In this document: positions 15,484-23,079 of the stretch, piece by piece
How the letters are laid out: every line of letters begins with the position of its first letter
How positions within the stretch are numbered: the first letter of the stretch is position 1
NCBI RefSeq assembly: GCF_046523945.1
Contig: NZ_CP171363.1
Span: forward strand, 2,170,001-2,234,000
From: Faucicola mancuniensis
GTDB taxonomy: Bacteria > Pseudomonadota > Gammaproteobacteria > Pseudomonadales > Moraxellaceae
Direction of reading: 5' to 3'
Length of the DNA stretch: 64,000 nucleotides
Program-made: the position numbers and the translations under genes
The notes under the pieces: generated by a model
Database searches by the model: none
What the model was told of the DNA's origin: nothing
The model's input: the letters and a program-made list of their open reading frames with translations, nothing else

Positions 15484-16571
15484 TGCACTTTTACAATTTT
15501 AACATTAAAGATTATCGGGCAAAAACTGCCCACTTGACACCGATAGAACATTATATCTATCGGTCGTTGATTGATTGGTATTATCTCAACGAAAAACCAT
15601 TTGATAGTGTGGAGCAAATAAAACGCTGGTTAATGATTGATGATGAAACAGCGATTGAAAATGTGCTGTCAGAATTTTTCCATAAAAGAAATGGTAAATA
15701 TCATCATACTCGCATTAATAAAGAAGTGCGTAATTATCAACACAAAAAGCAAAATGACGTAACAGATGATGTAACGCAAAATATGAATGACGTAACGCAT
15801 GACGTAACGCATGACGTAACGCAAAATAACAGAACAAAAGCGTTACGCAATCGCAATAAAATAATGATAAACGCATTAAAAGCAGTTGGTGAGAATGTTA
15901 ATACACGCACCAAAACCGCAGAATTACAGGCTTTATGCAAAAAACATGATATTGACGTAACAGATGATGTAACGCAAAATATGAATGACGTAACGCATGA
16001 TGTAACGCAAAGTGTAACGGAATTAACTGCACAAACTCACGCAATAACCAATAACCATAAACCAATAACCAATATAAATAACTCTCTCTCTAACGCAGGC
16101 GAGCAAAAAAAATCGGCTGATGAAGTTTTGGCAAAAGCAGAACAGGTCAAGCAAGCCAACGCACAGGATATTCAAGACTGGAATCAACCAACCCTTGATG
16201 AAATGCGAAGTATGTTGTTTACCGCAGGATTTACAGGGCAACTAAATCAATCTGATTATGACCGCCATGTTAGCGATATGAAAATTTATTATGCAGAACA
16301 AGCGATTATCGGTAAGCCGTTAGCTACCAATTCCTTGAGAAAAAATAAACTTCGTGATTGGATAATTCGTGATTCACAGAAAAATTTTACAGGAAAAACT
16401 CATGCAAACAATCAATCAAGCTTTAGCAACCATGCAAAACAACCTACAACCGCAGAATACGCCAAAAACCTTGAAGCAGGACTTCAACGATACATTGAAC
16501 AGCGTAGAGCCGAGCGAACAATTAATCATGGCGATTGGACAGATGTTCACCCAATGGAAGCTGTGGTTTAA
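15483..16571 (+). CDS. O-like phage replication initiation protein (YdaU/DUF1376-like N-terminus)
   Basis: ATG at 15483 is favoured over the TTG one codon earlier. Residues 1-85 match the YdaU/DUF1376 replication-protein fold (HFYNFNIKDYRAKTAHLTPI, YIYRSLIDWYYLNEKPF). A central disordered segment carries DVTDDVTQ-type peptide repeats, which are the translation of iterons in the DNA. Residues ~245-305 resemble the DnaT C-terminal domain (MRSMLFTAGFTGQL, NSLRKNKLRDWI). As in lambda O, the gene probably contains the origin it recognises. Confidence 0.75.
   Translation: MHFYNFNIKDYRAKTAHLTPIEHYIYRSLIDWYYLNEKPFDSVEQIKRWLMIDDETAIENVLSEFFHKRNGKYHHTRINKEVRNYQHKKQNDVTDDVTQNMNDVTHDVTHDVTQNNRTKALRNRNKIMINALKAVGENVNTRTKTAELQALCKKHDIDVTDDVTQNMNDVTHDVTQSVTELTAQTHAITNNHKPITNINNSLSNAGEQKKSADEVLAKAEQVKQANAQDIQDWNQPTLDEMRSMLFTAGFTGQLNQSDYDRHVSDMKIYYAEQAIIGKPLATNSLRKNKLRDWIIRDSQKNFTGKTHANNQSSFSNHAKQPTTAEYAKNLEAGLQRYIEQRRAERTINHGDWTDVHPMEAVV
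15755..16018 (+). repeat. Iteron clusters, candidate phage replication origin
   Basis: GAYGTAAC repeats begin at 15755, 15768, 15789, 15801, 15813, 15954, 15966, 15987 and 15999, with a diverged copy near 16011. A block of about 52 bp (15755-15807) is repeated at 15954-16006 with one change seen. An inverted copy (GCGTTACGC) lies at 15840-15848. An A/T-rich stretch with ATAACCA repeats follows at 16040-16090. This is the classic layout of initiator-bound iterons plus unwinding element. Confidence 0.7.
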
Positions 16572-17052
16572 AAACAAACTAAAACCTAGTGAATGGGAAG
16601 CGGACACAGTGATACTTTGGGCGAATTACTTGACAATGAAGAAAATCACCAAACACGAGTTTGATTTAGCAAAATCATTGAGTGTTGATTTAGATTTTCC
16701 ACCGAATAACGCCAAAGAGTTTTTGGCATTGGTAAGAAAACCGATTGAACAAAATTACCCAAATATTCGGCAAGCGTATATGAACTCGGCAAACGGCGAA
16801 TATCCTCATGCTGTGATTTATGAAACGGCAAAACGTGTAGGATTTTGGGAATTGAAAACAAAAAGCGAAAACATAACTTGGAAAGCGTGGCAAGAAATCT
16901 ATCCGAAAGTATGTCAAGAACACGCAAACGGAGCGGATTTTACAATCCCAGTTAGCAATCAGATTGAACAAAAACGCATTGTCGCTGATGATGAATTTGT
17001 CAATCAAAAAATCAAAGAAATCAAAGAAATGCTAGGACGTAGAAAGTCATGA
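16402..17052 (+). CDS. P-like replication protein (helicase loader)
   Basis: Start at 16402 (MQTINQALATMQNN) with AGGAAAA upstream; the first 170 nt overlap the O-like gene in another frame. Residues 55-120 (MFTQWKLWFKNKLKPSEWEA, WANYLTMKKITKHEFDLAKS, NNAKEFLALVRKP) match the phage replication protein P family. P proteins bring the host DnaB helicase to the O-bound origin. The gene order O-P and the overlap support the call. Confidence 0.65.
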   Translation: MQTINQALATMQNNLQPQNTPKTLKQDFNDTLNSVEPSEQLIMAIGQMFTQWKLWFKNKLKPSEWEADTVILWANYLTMKKITKHEFDLAKSLSVDLDFPPNNAKEFLALVRKPIEQNYPNIRQAYMNSANGEYPHAVIYETAKRVGFWELKTKSENITWKAWQEIYPKVCQEHANGADFTIPVSNQIEQKRIVADDEFVNQKIKEIKEMLGRRKS

Positions 17053-17489
17053 AATACCACAAAGCAACAAGGCTTAAAACCCCAATCGCAAAAAAGACCT
17101 TTAGCGAAGATGACATACAAATCAACATCATGACATGGGCAAGCTACGTCAAATACAACGACAAAACCTTAGCTGACTATCTACACCATAGCCCTAATGG
17201 TGGACAAAGAAACGCCCGAGAAGGTGCAAAATTTAAGCGTATGGGCGTTAAAAGGGGCTATCCTGACTTAATCCTAGATATTGCAAGGCAAGGTTATCAT
17301 GGCTTACGAATTGAGCTAAAAACAGCCAAAGGCAGGGCATCAACAGAACAAAAACAACGGCTTGAAATGCTAAACGCTGAAAACTACAAGGCGGTTGTTT
17401 GTTATGGCTACGATGAAGCGGTCAATACGCTAAAAGATTATATGTCAATTAAGAAAAACGAGCGGTATCAGTGGGAGTGTGATTTGTGA
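17049..17489 (+). CDS. VRR-NUC domain nuclease
   Basis: This 146-aa protein has the VRR-NUC catalytic pattern: HHSPNGGQRNAREGAKFKRM, then GVKRGYPDLILD (Asp) and GLRIELKTAKGRAS (Glu-x-Lys), followed by a QKQRLEMLNAENYKAVV helix. VRR-NUC proteins are PD-(D/E)XK nucleases related to Holliday-junction resolvases; phage versions lie next to replication genes, as here. It overlaps the P-like gene by 4 nt. Confidence 0.88.
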   Translation: MKYHKATRLKTPIAKKTFSEDDIQINIMTWASYVKYNDKTLADYLHHSPNGGQRNAREGAKFKRMGVKRGYPDLILDIARQGYHGLRIELKTAKGRASTEQKQRLEMLNAENYKAVVCYGYDEAVNTLKDYMSIKKNERYQWECDL

Positions 17490-17718
17490 ATAAGAACGAA
17501 ATCTTAGCATATTTAAAAAAAGAAAGAGATAAGCAAGTTGTTGATAGACATGATTTGCATTATCAAGCGTATCAACACGCTTACAATGTTTTGGACGATT
17601 TATCAACCATGCAACACGGCAGGTTACTTTTAAACTAAACGATGATAAACCGCAAACGATTGATTATAATGAGTTTATTAAGCGGTTTAAGCGGTTGGGC
17701 GGTACGGTGGGGACATGA
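17486..17718 (+). pseudogene. Small early gene with an apparent frameshift
   Basis: A GTG frame overlapping the VRR-NUC stop encodes MNKNEILAYLKKERDKQVV... ending STMQHGRLLLN (stop at 17638). From about 17620 another frame reads RQVTFKLNDDKPQTIDYNEF, then IKRFKRLGGTVGT and a stop at 17718. The second frame has no start codon of its own, but its stop overlaps the next ATG (ATGA), as in a true operon. One missing base near 17619 would join them. A programmed shift or sequence error are alternatives. Confidence 0.55.
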
Positions 17719-17789
17719 CGGAAATTTACTCAACAATAGGTTGGATTGTGTATTACGGTGGGTTGGTATGGTGGCAAATCAAACGATAG
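17715..17789 (+). CDS. Possible 24-aa membrane peptide
   Basis: ATG overlaps the previous stop (ATGA) and GGTGGGG lies just upstream. The peptide (MTEIYSTIGWIVYYGGLVWW...) is one hydrophobic, Trp/Tyr-rich helix ending QIKR. The start is well placed; function unknown. Confidence 0.4.
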   Translation: MTEIYSTIGWIVYYGGLVWWQIKR

Positions 17790-18124
17790 ATGAACAGGTT
17801 GAGCGTGCATTGGCATTTATCCGTGATAAGGCAAAAGAGCTGGCACAGGCAAAGGCTGAAAGAGTGTATTTGGAAGAATTTCGTAAATCCAAAAAAGCCA
17901 TGCTGATACAAGAAGCAAGCGATAAGCTAAAAACAGCCCAAGAGCGTGAAAGCTATGCTTATAGTCATAAGGATTATTTGCAAATATTAGAAGCCTTAAA
18001 AATTGCGGTGGAAAAAGAAACTTTTTTACAGTTTTCTATAAAAGCAAGTGAGTTAAAATTTGAACAATGGCGGACGATACAGGCAAATAGACGGCTAGAA
18101 TTTGGACGGTATGGTAATAATTAA
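17768..18124 (+). CDS. Hypothetical helical early protein, 118 aa
   Basis: Start at 17768 (MVANQTIDEQVERALAFIRD) with GGTGGG upstream; earlier in-frame codons run through the overlapping upstream genes. The protein is almost entirely charged alpha helix (KAKELAQAKAERVYLEEFRK...), probably a coiled coil. It belongs to the replication operon; no family recognised. Confidence 0.6.
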   Translation: MVANQTIDEQVERALAFIRDKAKELAQAKAERVYLEEFRKSKKAMLIQEASDKLKTAQERESYAYSHKDYLQILEALKIAVEKETFLQFSIKASELKFEQWRTIQANRRLEFGRYGNN

Positions 18125-18137
18125 CTGGTGAAAAAAA

Positions 18138-18833
18138 ATGAGCGAAAAAAGAACAAAATTAACAAAACGGTATTTTACCGAAAATCAACAACGACAAAGA
18201 AAAAAATTGTTGGGAAATAATCTAAAGGTCGCTCGTATCGGAGCTGGCTACACACAAGCACAGGTTATGGAGCAGGTGTGGGGGATTGATAATAACCGAA
18301 ACCGTATCAGTGAGATTGAAAACGGTCATGTAGATATTAGCATTGATATGTTATTGATATTATCTGACCTTTACGGCTGTAGTACGGATTATATTTTGGG
18401 TAAATCGTGCGAACCGATTAATGATATTTATGCCAGTCATATTAACAATGTATTGATTAACACACGGCATTATTTTGAACCAATGATTGAACAAATGGTT
18501 ACGTCTATCACTGATGTGATTAAAAAAGTAGATAAGGACGAACATTTAGAGTTGGTAAAATGCTGTGAAAAAATCTCTAACTATTTGATTATAAACAACC
18601 AAAAAATAAAAGAATCTGATGAAACATTACATCATCTATTAATTCACCTTGAATATATTATTAGAAAAATTAACGTAAGACAAGCCCAAAAACAAACCCA
18701 AATCCAAGCACAATTAGAGCAGATAGCAGAGCGTATGGATAGAGAAGATAAGCATAGGTTACTTGTGGATATTGATAAGCAGCATCAGTATAGTTTGCCA
18801 TTGCCAACACCTACTGTTGAAGCTGTTGCTTAA
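18138..18833 (+). CDS. XRE-family regulator with long helical C-terminus
   Basis: The 231-aa protein has a basic N-terminal tail and an XRE helix-turn-helix at residues 25-90 (NNLKVARIGAGYTQAQVMEQ, NRISEIENGHVDISIDMLLI, LYGCSTDYILG). The C-terminal 140 residues are helical, suited to oligomerisation or ligand sensing. It sits at the end of the early operon, a place where phages often encode the late-gene regulator. A link to the GGAACA late promoters is only a hypothesis. Confidence 0.75.
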   Translation: MSEKRTKLTKRYFTENQQRQRKKLLGNNLKVARIGAGYTQAQVMEQVWGIDNNRNRISEIENGHVDISIDMLLILSDLYGCSTDYILGKSCEPINDIYASHINNVLINTRHYFEPMIEQMVTSITDVIKKVDKDEHLELVKCCEKISNYLIINNQKIKESDETLHHLLIHLEYIIRKINVRQAQKQTQIQAQLEQIAERMDREDKHRLLVDIDKQHQYSLPLPTPTVEAVA

Positions 18834-18844
18834 GTGGGGTGATT

Positions 18845-19585
18845 ATGGCGATTGCAAGCGAAGTATGGGAAACGGCAAGGACGATATGGGAAAATACACC
18901 TGATATTTCTTATTCTGAATTGGTAGAAAAATTGATTGAAATTTTTGGCGAAGAGAATGCACCAGCGTCAAAATCTGCTGTTGCGACTAAGGCAAAAAAA
19001 GAAAACTGGAAAAAAAAGAGCAAGTTAAAAAAAACAGAACGCAAAAAAGAACGCACGCAATCAGTTGAAAATAAAGACAATAAAGGAAATAACAAGGTTA
19101 TCCCAGTGGCGGTTTTGAACGCAAAAACCAAAATTGAACGAGAAATGGACAGCCTTGTATTAAACGCTGAACAAAAGCGAAAGATTATCCAAAAGCACCG
19201 AAAACGCCTTGAGCAGTTAGGGGATTTACAGGATAGTACGATTGATACGGTGAATATGTTGCATGGGCTTGACCCAGAGTTTGACGGTGAAAAAATTCAA
19301 AAGGTGATTGTTATATCTGAAACGTTGAGCCGAACGCTAAACCAACTAACAGCCAGTCAAAAGATGATAGCTGAGCAGGAATTTGTTGTGTGCGGGATTA
19401 CGGTTGATGATTTCAAAGAATCTGAACAACAAAAACGCATGGCAACGTTTGAAGCGTTGGAGCAGTTGGATGAAATGGAGCGTGTGAAACGGCAACAGAT
19501 TAATCAAGAGTTGAAACAGCGGTTAAGGGAGTTTGAGTTAATGGCGGAAACTGGGGATTATGATGTGGTGGGGGAAGATGAGTAA
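18845..19585 (+). CDS. Hypothetical protein, possible DNA-binding/terminase-small-like
   Basis: ATG at 18845 follows a GTGGGGTG sequence. The N-terminus (MAIASEVWETARTIWENTPD...SYSELVEKL) looks like a small helix-turn-helix, followed by a very basic Lys-rich stretch and long coiled coils (TKIEREMDSLVLNAEQKRKI, RTLNQLTASQKMIAEQEF). Such architecture is seen in small terminase subunits, but the large subunit is 44 kb away and I cannot confirm it. It ends at a strong terminator. Confidence 0.55.
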   Translation: MAIASEVWETARTIWENTPDISYSELVEKLIEIFGEENAPASKSAVATKAKKENWKKKSKLKKTERKKERTQSVENKDNKGNNKVIPVAVLNAKTKIEREMDSLVLNAEQKRKIIQKHRKRLEQLGDLQDSTIDTVNMLHGLDPEFDGEKIQKVIVISETLSRTLNQLTASQKMIAEQEFVVCGITVDDFKESEQQKRMATFEALEQLDEMERVKRQQINQELKQRLREFELMAETGDYDVVGEDE

Positions 19586-19612
19586 AACCCACTTTACAAG
19601 GTGGGTTTTTTG
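19584..19612. terminator. Bidirectional terminator after the early operon
   Basis: AACCCAC and GTGGGTT flank an 8-nt loop with A and T runs on both sides. It serves the rightward early operon and the leftward brnTA operon. Confidence 0.75.
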
Positions 19613-19620
19613 CTTTATTT

Positions 19621-19890
19621 TTAGGCGGTTGGCTGTGTGGCGATGTATTCACGCAGGGCATTGTTTAGGCGTGTTTGCCAACCTTTGCCGTGTTGTTTGA
19701 AATAATCTATGACATCGCTATCTAGGCGAATGCTGGTTAGGGATTTTGTCGGTGTTTTTTGTTTGCCACGAGTTTTTACCATGTTTAAAAATTCGGTTGG
19801 TAATATATCGGTTGCTGGTGCAAAGTCTGTGAAATCTGCTTGGGTGAGTTCTCGGACTTCGCCATGTTCATTGATTAAATGTTTGTTCAT
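19621..19890 (-). CDS. brnA: BrnA-family antitoxin
   Basis: The 89-aa protein has an N-terminal toxin-binding half and a C-terminal ribbon-helix-helix (KSLTSIRLDSDVIDYFKQHG, GWQTRLNNALREYI), the BrnA layout. BrnA neutralises BrnT and represses the operon with it. It overlaps brnT by 23 nt in the usual toxin-first order. The palindrome over the -10 upstream of brnT is a plausible operator. Confidence 0.88.
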   Translation of the reverse strand: MNKHLINEHGEVRELTQADFTDFAPATDILPTEFLNMVKTRGKQKTPTKSLTSIRLDSDVIDYFKQHGKGWQTRLNNALREYIATQPTA

Positions 19891-20143
19891 AGTTTTTTAT
19901 CTCTCGTTTGTTGGCTTTTCTAAAGCTGATGACACGCAAACCGTCTGGTGTAGGTGTAAATACTAAGACGTGTAAACGCTCTCCCAAAAAGCCTACGGCA
20001 ATGTAGCGGGTTTCGCCATAGTCAAAGCGGTTGTCAATTTTTACTTTGGCGGTTAAAAAGTCAAAGTTGATGGCTTCGTCAAAGCTAAGTTGGCGTTCGT
20101 CAATGTTTTTTTGATTTTTGTCTGGGTCGTAGGTGATTTTCAT
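19868..20143 (-). CDS. brnT: BrnT-family ribonuclease toxin
   Basis: Start at 20143 (MKITYDPDKNQKNIDERQLS) by family length (~91 aa). BrnT hallmarks are FDEAINFDF, DYGETRYIAVGFLGERLHVL and RVISFRKANKREIKNYE. BrnT is a RelE-fold RNase that cuts RNA when freed from BrnA. No good Shine-Dalgarno is seen, which suits a toxin kept at low level. The pair may stabilise the prophage or limit other phages. Confidence 0.88.
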   Translation of the reverse strand: MKITYDPDKNQKNIDERQLSFDEAINFDFLTAKVKIDNRFDYGETRYIAVGFLGERLHVLVFTPTPDGLRVISFRKANKREIKNYEQTFNQ

Positions 20144-20167
20144 TTTAATGTGGTTGGTGGTTTTTAT

Positions 20168-20199
20168 CAAATTGTAATAACAATTTGCGTTTTTGTCAA
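20168..20199 (-). promoter_or_regulatory. brnTA promoter and operator
   Basis: Leftward TTGACA (20199-20194), 17-nt spacer, TACAAT (20176-20171). The perfect palindrome CAAATTGT-AATA-ACAATTTG (20168-20187) overlaps the -10, fitting autoregulation by BrnA. Confidence 0.7.
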
Positions 20200-20245
20200 T
20201 CTTTTAGGTGGTGATTTTGCTTTACAAGGTGGGTTTTTTGTTGTA

Positions 20246-20490
20246 TATTAGGCTTACTACTAAAAAGAATAGCGGTATCAAATCTCACCCCGACAGCGTG
20301 ATTTTTTATTGCCAAAAATTTGTCAGTTAATCCCAAATATTGATAAATTTTCACATATCAAAACGTCTTATGACGGGTTGAGAGAGCCTAATAAAACACC
20401 CTTGTGGAAATAAGCTCCGCCGACTATTCTCGGTAGTTGATGCCTGTCGCCTTTTTGCGACAATTTACTAACTAAAAGAATAGGAGTGTT
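20246..20490 (+). ncRNA. C4-antisense-RNA-like leader of the BRO-N gene (copy 2)
   Basis: A ~240-nt structured leader precedes the antirepressor. CTCACCCCGAC (20284-20294) can pair with GACGGGTTGAG (20373 region), and a hairpin TGTCGC/GCGACA lies at 20447-20464. The block AGCGGTATCA...CACCCCGACAGCGTG is shared with the leader at 7574-7611. C4 RNAs of P1-type phages occupy this position and repress antirepressor synthesis. Confidence 0.45.
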
Positions 20491-20493
20491 CAA

Positions 20494-21294
20494 ATGAACG
20501 CATTAACTCAAACTTTCACTTTTAATCAATCATTCAAAGTACGCACGGCTATCAAAGATGGTGAAGCATGGTTTTGTCTAAAAGATGTGGCAAGCGTTTT
20601 GGATATTAAAAATAGTCGTGATGTTGTTGCAAAACAATTGGATAGTAAGGGGGTAGATAAAATCTACATCCCTACTGAAAGCGGTAACCAACAAGTTACC
20701 TTTATCAATGAGCCTAATCTTTATCGCATTATTTTCCGTAGCAATAAAGCAGAAGCCAAAAACTTCCAATACTGGGTATTTAACGAAGTATTACCCGCCA
20801 TTCGCAAAACAGGTCAATACCAAGCAAAACCGAAATGCGAGAAACGCAATTATGTGAGTAATGCGGATATGGTAAATATTAAACGCTTGATTTGGCTAAC
20901 TACGCATTCTATGCGTTGGGAGCAATCGGCTGTGAATGCAATTTGGACACGGTTACGCTTTGCGACTGGTACGCCTAGTCCTGCGGTGTTTGAAGTGGAG
21001 CATTTGCCGATTATTGCCAATGAGATGTTGGATATTTATAAAACGGTGGTAAGGTTGAATAATACGGTGGCTGAAGCCGAAAAGATAATTATCAAACGCA
21101 TTTTGAGAAATAATGAAGATGCTGATTTGATAATGGCGGAATGTGAAAAGCTGATTATGCAGTCGGCAAATGAGTTTGAGCAAAATTTGTCAAGTTCTTG
21201 CCAAAAGGTGTTTGGCGGTGATGTTGAGCAGTTGCTCTCTCGTCAGTATCGTATTGGCTGTGATTATCCAAGTTGTAATGAGATAGCCTGTTAA
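20494..21294 (+). CDS. BRO-N family antirepressor
   Basis: AGGAGTG precedes the ATG. Residues 10-110 are a canonical BRO-N domain (EAWFCLKDVASVLDIKNSRD, VTFINEPNLYRIIFRSNKAE, FQYWVFNEVLPAIRKTGQY). The C-terminal half is helical with KRLIWLTTHSMRWEQSAVNA. It is the second BRO-N gene of the prophage but differs in its C-terminus. It lies between two toxin-antitoxin cargo loci. Confidence 0.85.
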   Translation: MNALTQTFTFNQSFKVRTAIKDGEAWFCLKDVASVLDIKNSRDVVAKQLDSKGVDKIYIPTESGNQQVTFINEPNLYRIIFRSNKAEAKNFQYWVFNEVLPAIRKTGQYQAKPKCEKRNYVSNADMVNIKRLIWLTTHSMRWEQSAVNAIWTRLRFATGTPSPAVFEVEHLPIIANEMLDIYKTVVRLNNTVAEAEKIIIKRILRNNEDADLIMAECEKLIMQSANEFEQNLSSSCQKVFGGDVEQLLSRQYRIGCDYPSCNEIAC

Positions 21295-21443
21295 AAAAAT
21301 AAACAAAACCTTTAACAATTACCCTGCCTAAGTGTGGGGTAATCGTGTTGTTGAAAAATATTGTGTAAAAATACACAATTAATCCTTGACCTTTGATTAA
21401 ATGTGTGTAATAATACACACACTTAAACAACAAAGGAGCTTTC

Positions 21444-21635
21444 ATGAAAAGCAGTGAGTTGATTAAGTTGCTAGAAGAAGACGGTTGGGAGTTGGTAAGA
21501 GTTAAAGGCAGTCATCACCACTTTAAAAAAGATGGTATGCCAAACATCATTACCATAAGCCACCCTGAAAAAGATGTATCACGTCATCAACTGACAGATG
21601 CAAAACGTAAATCAGGGCTTGAAACTGTTTCTTGA
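21444..21635 (+). CDS. hicA: HicA-family mRNA interferase toxin
   Basis: The 63-aa protein is a full HicA: SSELIKLLEEDGWELVRVKG followed by SHHHFKKDG with the catalytic His, and TISHPEKDVSRHQLTDAKRK. AAAGGAG precedes the start. The last residues (LETVS) come from the inserted IS element, but the enzyme core is complete. HicA cleaves mRNA; its partner hicB now lies 1.5 kb downstream. Confidence 0.88.
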   Translation: MKSSELIKLLEEDGWELVRVKGSHHHFKKDGMPNIITISHPEKDVSRHQLTDAKRKSGLETVS

Positions 21636-21666
21636 AAACTAACTAAATCTACTTTATAATATCCAA

Positions 21667-21783
21667 ATGAACAGATTAATTAGTATCAACGAAGCATCAA
21701 AACAACTAGGTGTGTCTGTCTCAACATTACGCAGATGGGACGAAAGCGGTGTACTTGTTGCCGAAAGAACGCCAAGGTGCTAG
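21667..21783 (+). pseudogene. tnpA: IS607 serine-recombinase tnpA fragment (38 aa)
   Basis: MNRLISINEASKQLGVSVST then LRRWDESGVLVAERTP is the MerR-like helix-turn-helix that opens IS607 TnpA (compare the full copy at 53506-54105). The catalytic domain is missing; the frame stops next to tnpB. Confidence 0.8.
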
Positions 21784-21784
21784 A

Positions 21785-22942
21785 ATGACCCTAATACGTG
21801 GACACATCATCGCCCTAGACCCAACGAATAAACAAGCAACCTACTTTGCAAAGGCTTGCGGTGTAGCCCGTCTTGCCTATAACTGGGCGTTAGCCGAATG
21901 GCAAAACCAATACGAACAAGACAAAAAATACAGTGACGAATGTTTAGCAAATAGCATAGAAATTGATGAAACCAAACTTAACAAACCATCACAAGGCAAA
22001 TTAAGAAAACAACTAAATAGCATAAAAAGACAACAATTCCCCTTTATGCTAGAAGTAACCAAATGTAGCCCACAACTTGCCATTATACAACTAGGAGACG
22101 CATTCAAACGCTTTTTTAAAGGTGAAAGCAAATACCCACAATTTCGCAAAAAAGGCGTAAATGATAGATTTAGCCTATCCAACGACCAATTTAGAATAGA
22201 CGGCAAACGCATAAAAATCCCTAATTTAGGCTGGGTTAAAATGCGTGAAAACTTGCGTTTACAAGGCAAAATCCTATCCGCCAAAATCTTTAAACAAGGC
22301 GAAAAATGGTTTGTATCGGTTGCCGTTGAATTACAAAACATCATCAAACCACAACCCAAAACAGACAAACAAGTTGGTATTGATTTAGGCATTACAGACC
22401 TTGCCACCTTGTCAAATGGTGAAAAAATCCAAGCCCCTAAGCCATTAAAAGCTAAACTTAACAAATTAAAACGACTGTCAAAAAGTTTAAGCCGAAAACA
22501 AAAAGGCTCAAAAAACCGTGAAAAGGCAAAAACCAAGCTATCACGGCTACACTTTAAAATCAGCAATATCAGAAAAGACTTTTTACACAAGCTAACCACA
22601 AGCCTCGTTAAGTCTTATGATGTGATTTGTCTTGAAAACTTAAACGTTAAAGGCATGGTAAAAAACCGTAAACTTAGCCGTGCGATTAATGATTTGGGTT
22701 TTTATGAGTTTAAAAGGCAACTGATTTATAAAGCAAATCAATGGGGCAAAATTATCAAAGAGGTAGATAGATTTTATCCATCAAGTAAAACCTGTTCATG
22801 TTGCGGTTTTATCATGGATAAAGCAAATTTGACACTGGCTGTCAGATATTGGACTTGCCCTAACTGCAAGACAAGCCATGACCGTGATGTGAATGCGAGC
22901 ATTAATATTTTAAATCATGCAACTAAGGTTTTAACAATCTAA
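21785..22942 (+). CDS. tnpB: TnpB RNA-guided nuclease (IS607 type)
   Basis: ATG at 21785 is two nt after the tnpA fragment stop, giving a standard 385-aa TnpB. RuvC residues are present: Asp in VGIDLGITDLATLSNG, Glu in DVICLENLNVKGM, and Asp in DRDVNASINIL. The zinc finger is complete (CSCCG...CPNCK). TnpB uses a guide RNA from the element's right end to cut the empty donor site and keep the transposon. It should be active if expressed. Confidence 0.9.
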   Translation: MTLIRGHIIALDPTNKQATYFAKACGVARLAYNWALAEWQNQYEQDKKYSDECLANSIEIDETKLNKPSQGKLRKQLNSIKRQQFPFMLEVTKCSPQLAIIQLGDAFKRFFKGESKYPQFRKKGVNDRFSLSNDQFRIDGKRIKIPNLGWVKMRENLRLQGKILSAKIFKQGEKWFVSVAVELQNIIKPQPKTDKQVGIDLGITDLATLSNGEKIQAPKPLKAKLNKLKRLSKSLSRKQKGSKNREKAKTKLSRLHFKISNIRKDFLHKLTTSLVKSYDVICLENLNVKGMVKNRKLSRAINDLGFYEFKRQLIYKANQWGKIIKEVDRFYPSSKTCSCCGFIMDKANLTLAVRYWTCPNCKTSHDRDVNASINILNHATKVLTI

Positions 22943-23079
22943 TATTTTTGGCGGTGAGTTCCACCGTGTCAGCTTATGGAGTTGATGTAAGTCTTAAGTC
23001 AAATGACAAGAGCAAACAACGTTGAAGTAGGAAGAAAACGCTAAATTTGCCTATAGGTAGATTTGGATAGGTTTTTCGG
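22943..23079 (+). ncRNA. Predicted omega RNA of TnpB copy 1
   Basis: The 137 nt after tnpB are conserved in the copies at 45342-45478 and 52217-52354 although they encode no protein. A hairpin (CGGTG...CACCG) shows compensatory changes among copies. The guide would start in the flanking phage DNA from 23080. Confidence 0.65.

Larger units (their letters stand above)
19592..20240. repeat. 21-bp direct repeats flanking brnTA
   Basis: The same 21 bp, CTTTACAAGGTGGG plus TTTTTTG, occur at 19592-19612 and 20220-20240, bracketing the brnTA operon. They mark the module as an insertion, by repeat-mediated recombination or target duplication. Confidence 0.75.
21616..23079 (+). mobile_element. IS607-derived TnpB element (copy 1), inserted at the end of hicA
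   Basis: The shared block with copy 2 (43106-45478 minus its IS) begins at GGGCTTGAAACTG and ends at GG (23078-23079). Both copies are 1464 bp and bounded by GG, the IS607 target dinucleotide. It holds a truncated tnpA, an intact tnpB and a conserved 3' non-coding end. Without a recombinase domain it is non-autonomous. Confidence 0.8.

Noticed and set aside
15755..16018. Protein-level repeat with structural meaning (DVTDDVTQ)
   Set aside because: The conserved unit is at the DNA level (GAYGTAAC), better explained as iterons.
21877..22599. 240-aa minus-strand ORF opposite tnpB, repeated opposite copy 2
   Set aside because: Repetition simply reflects the repeated tnpB; the translation is low-complexity antisense.
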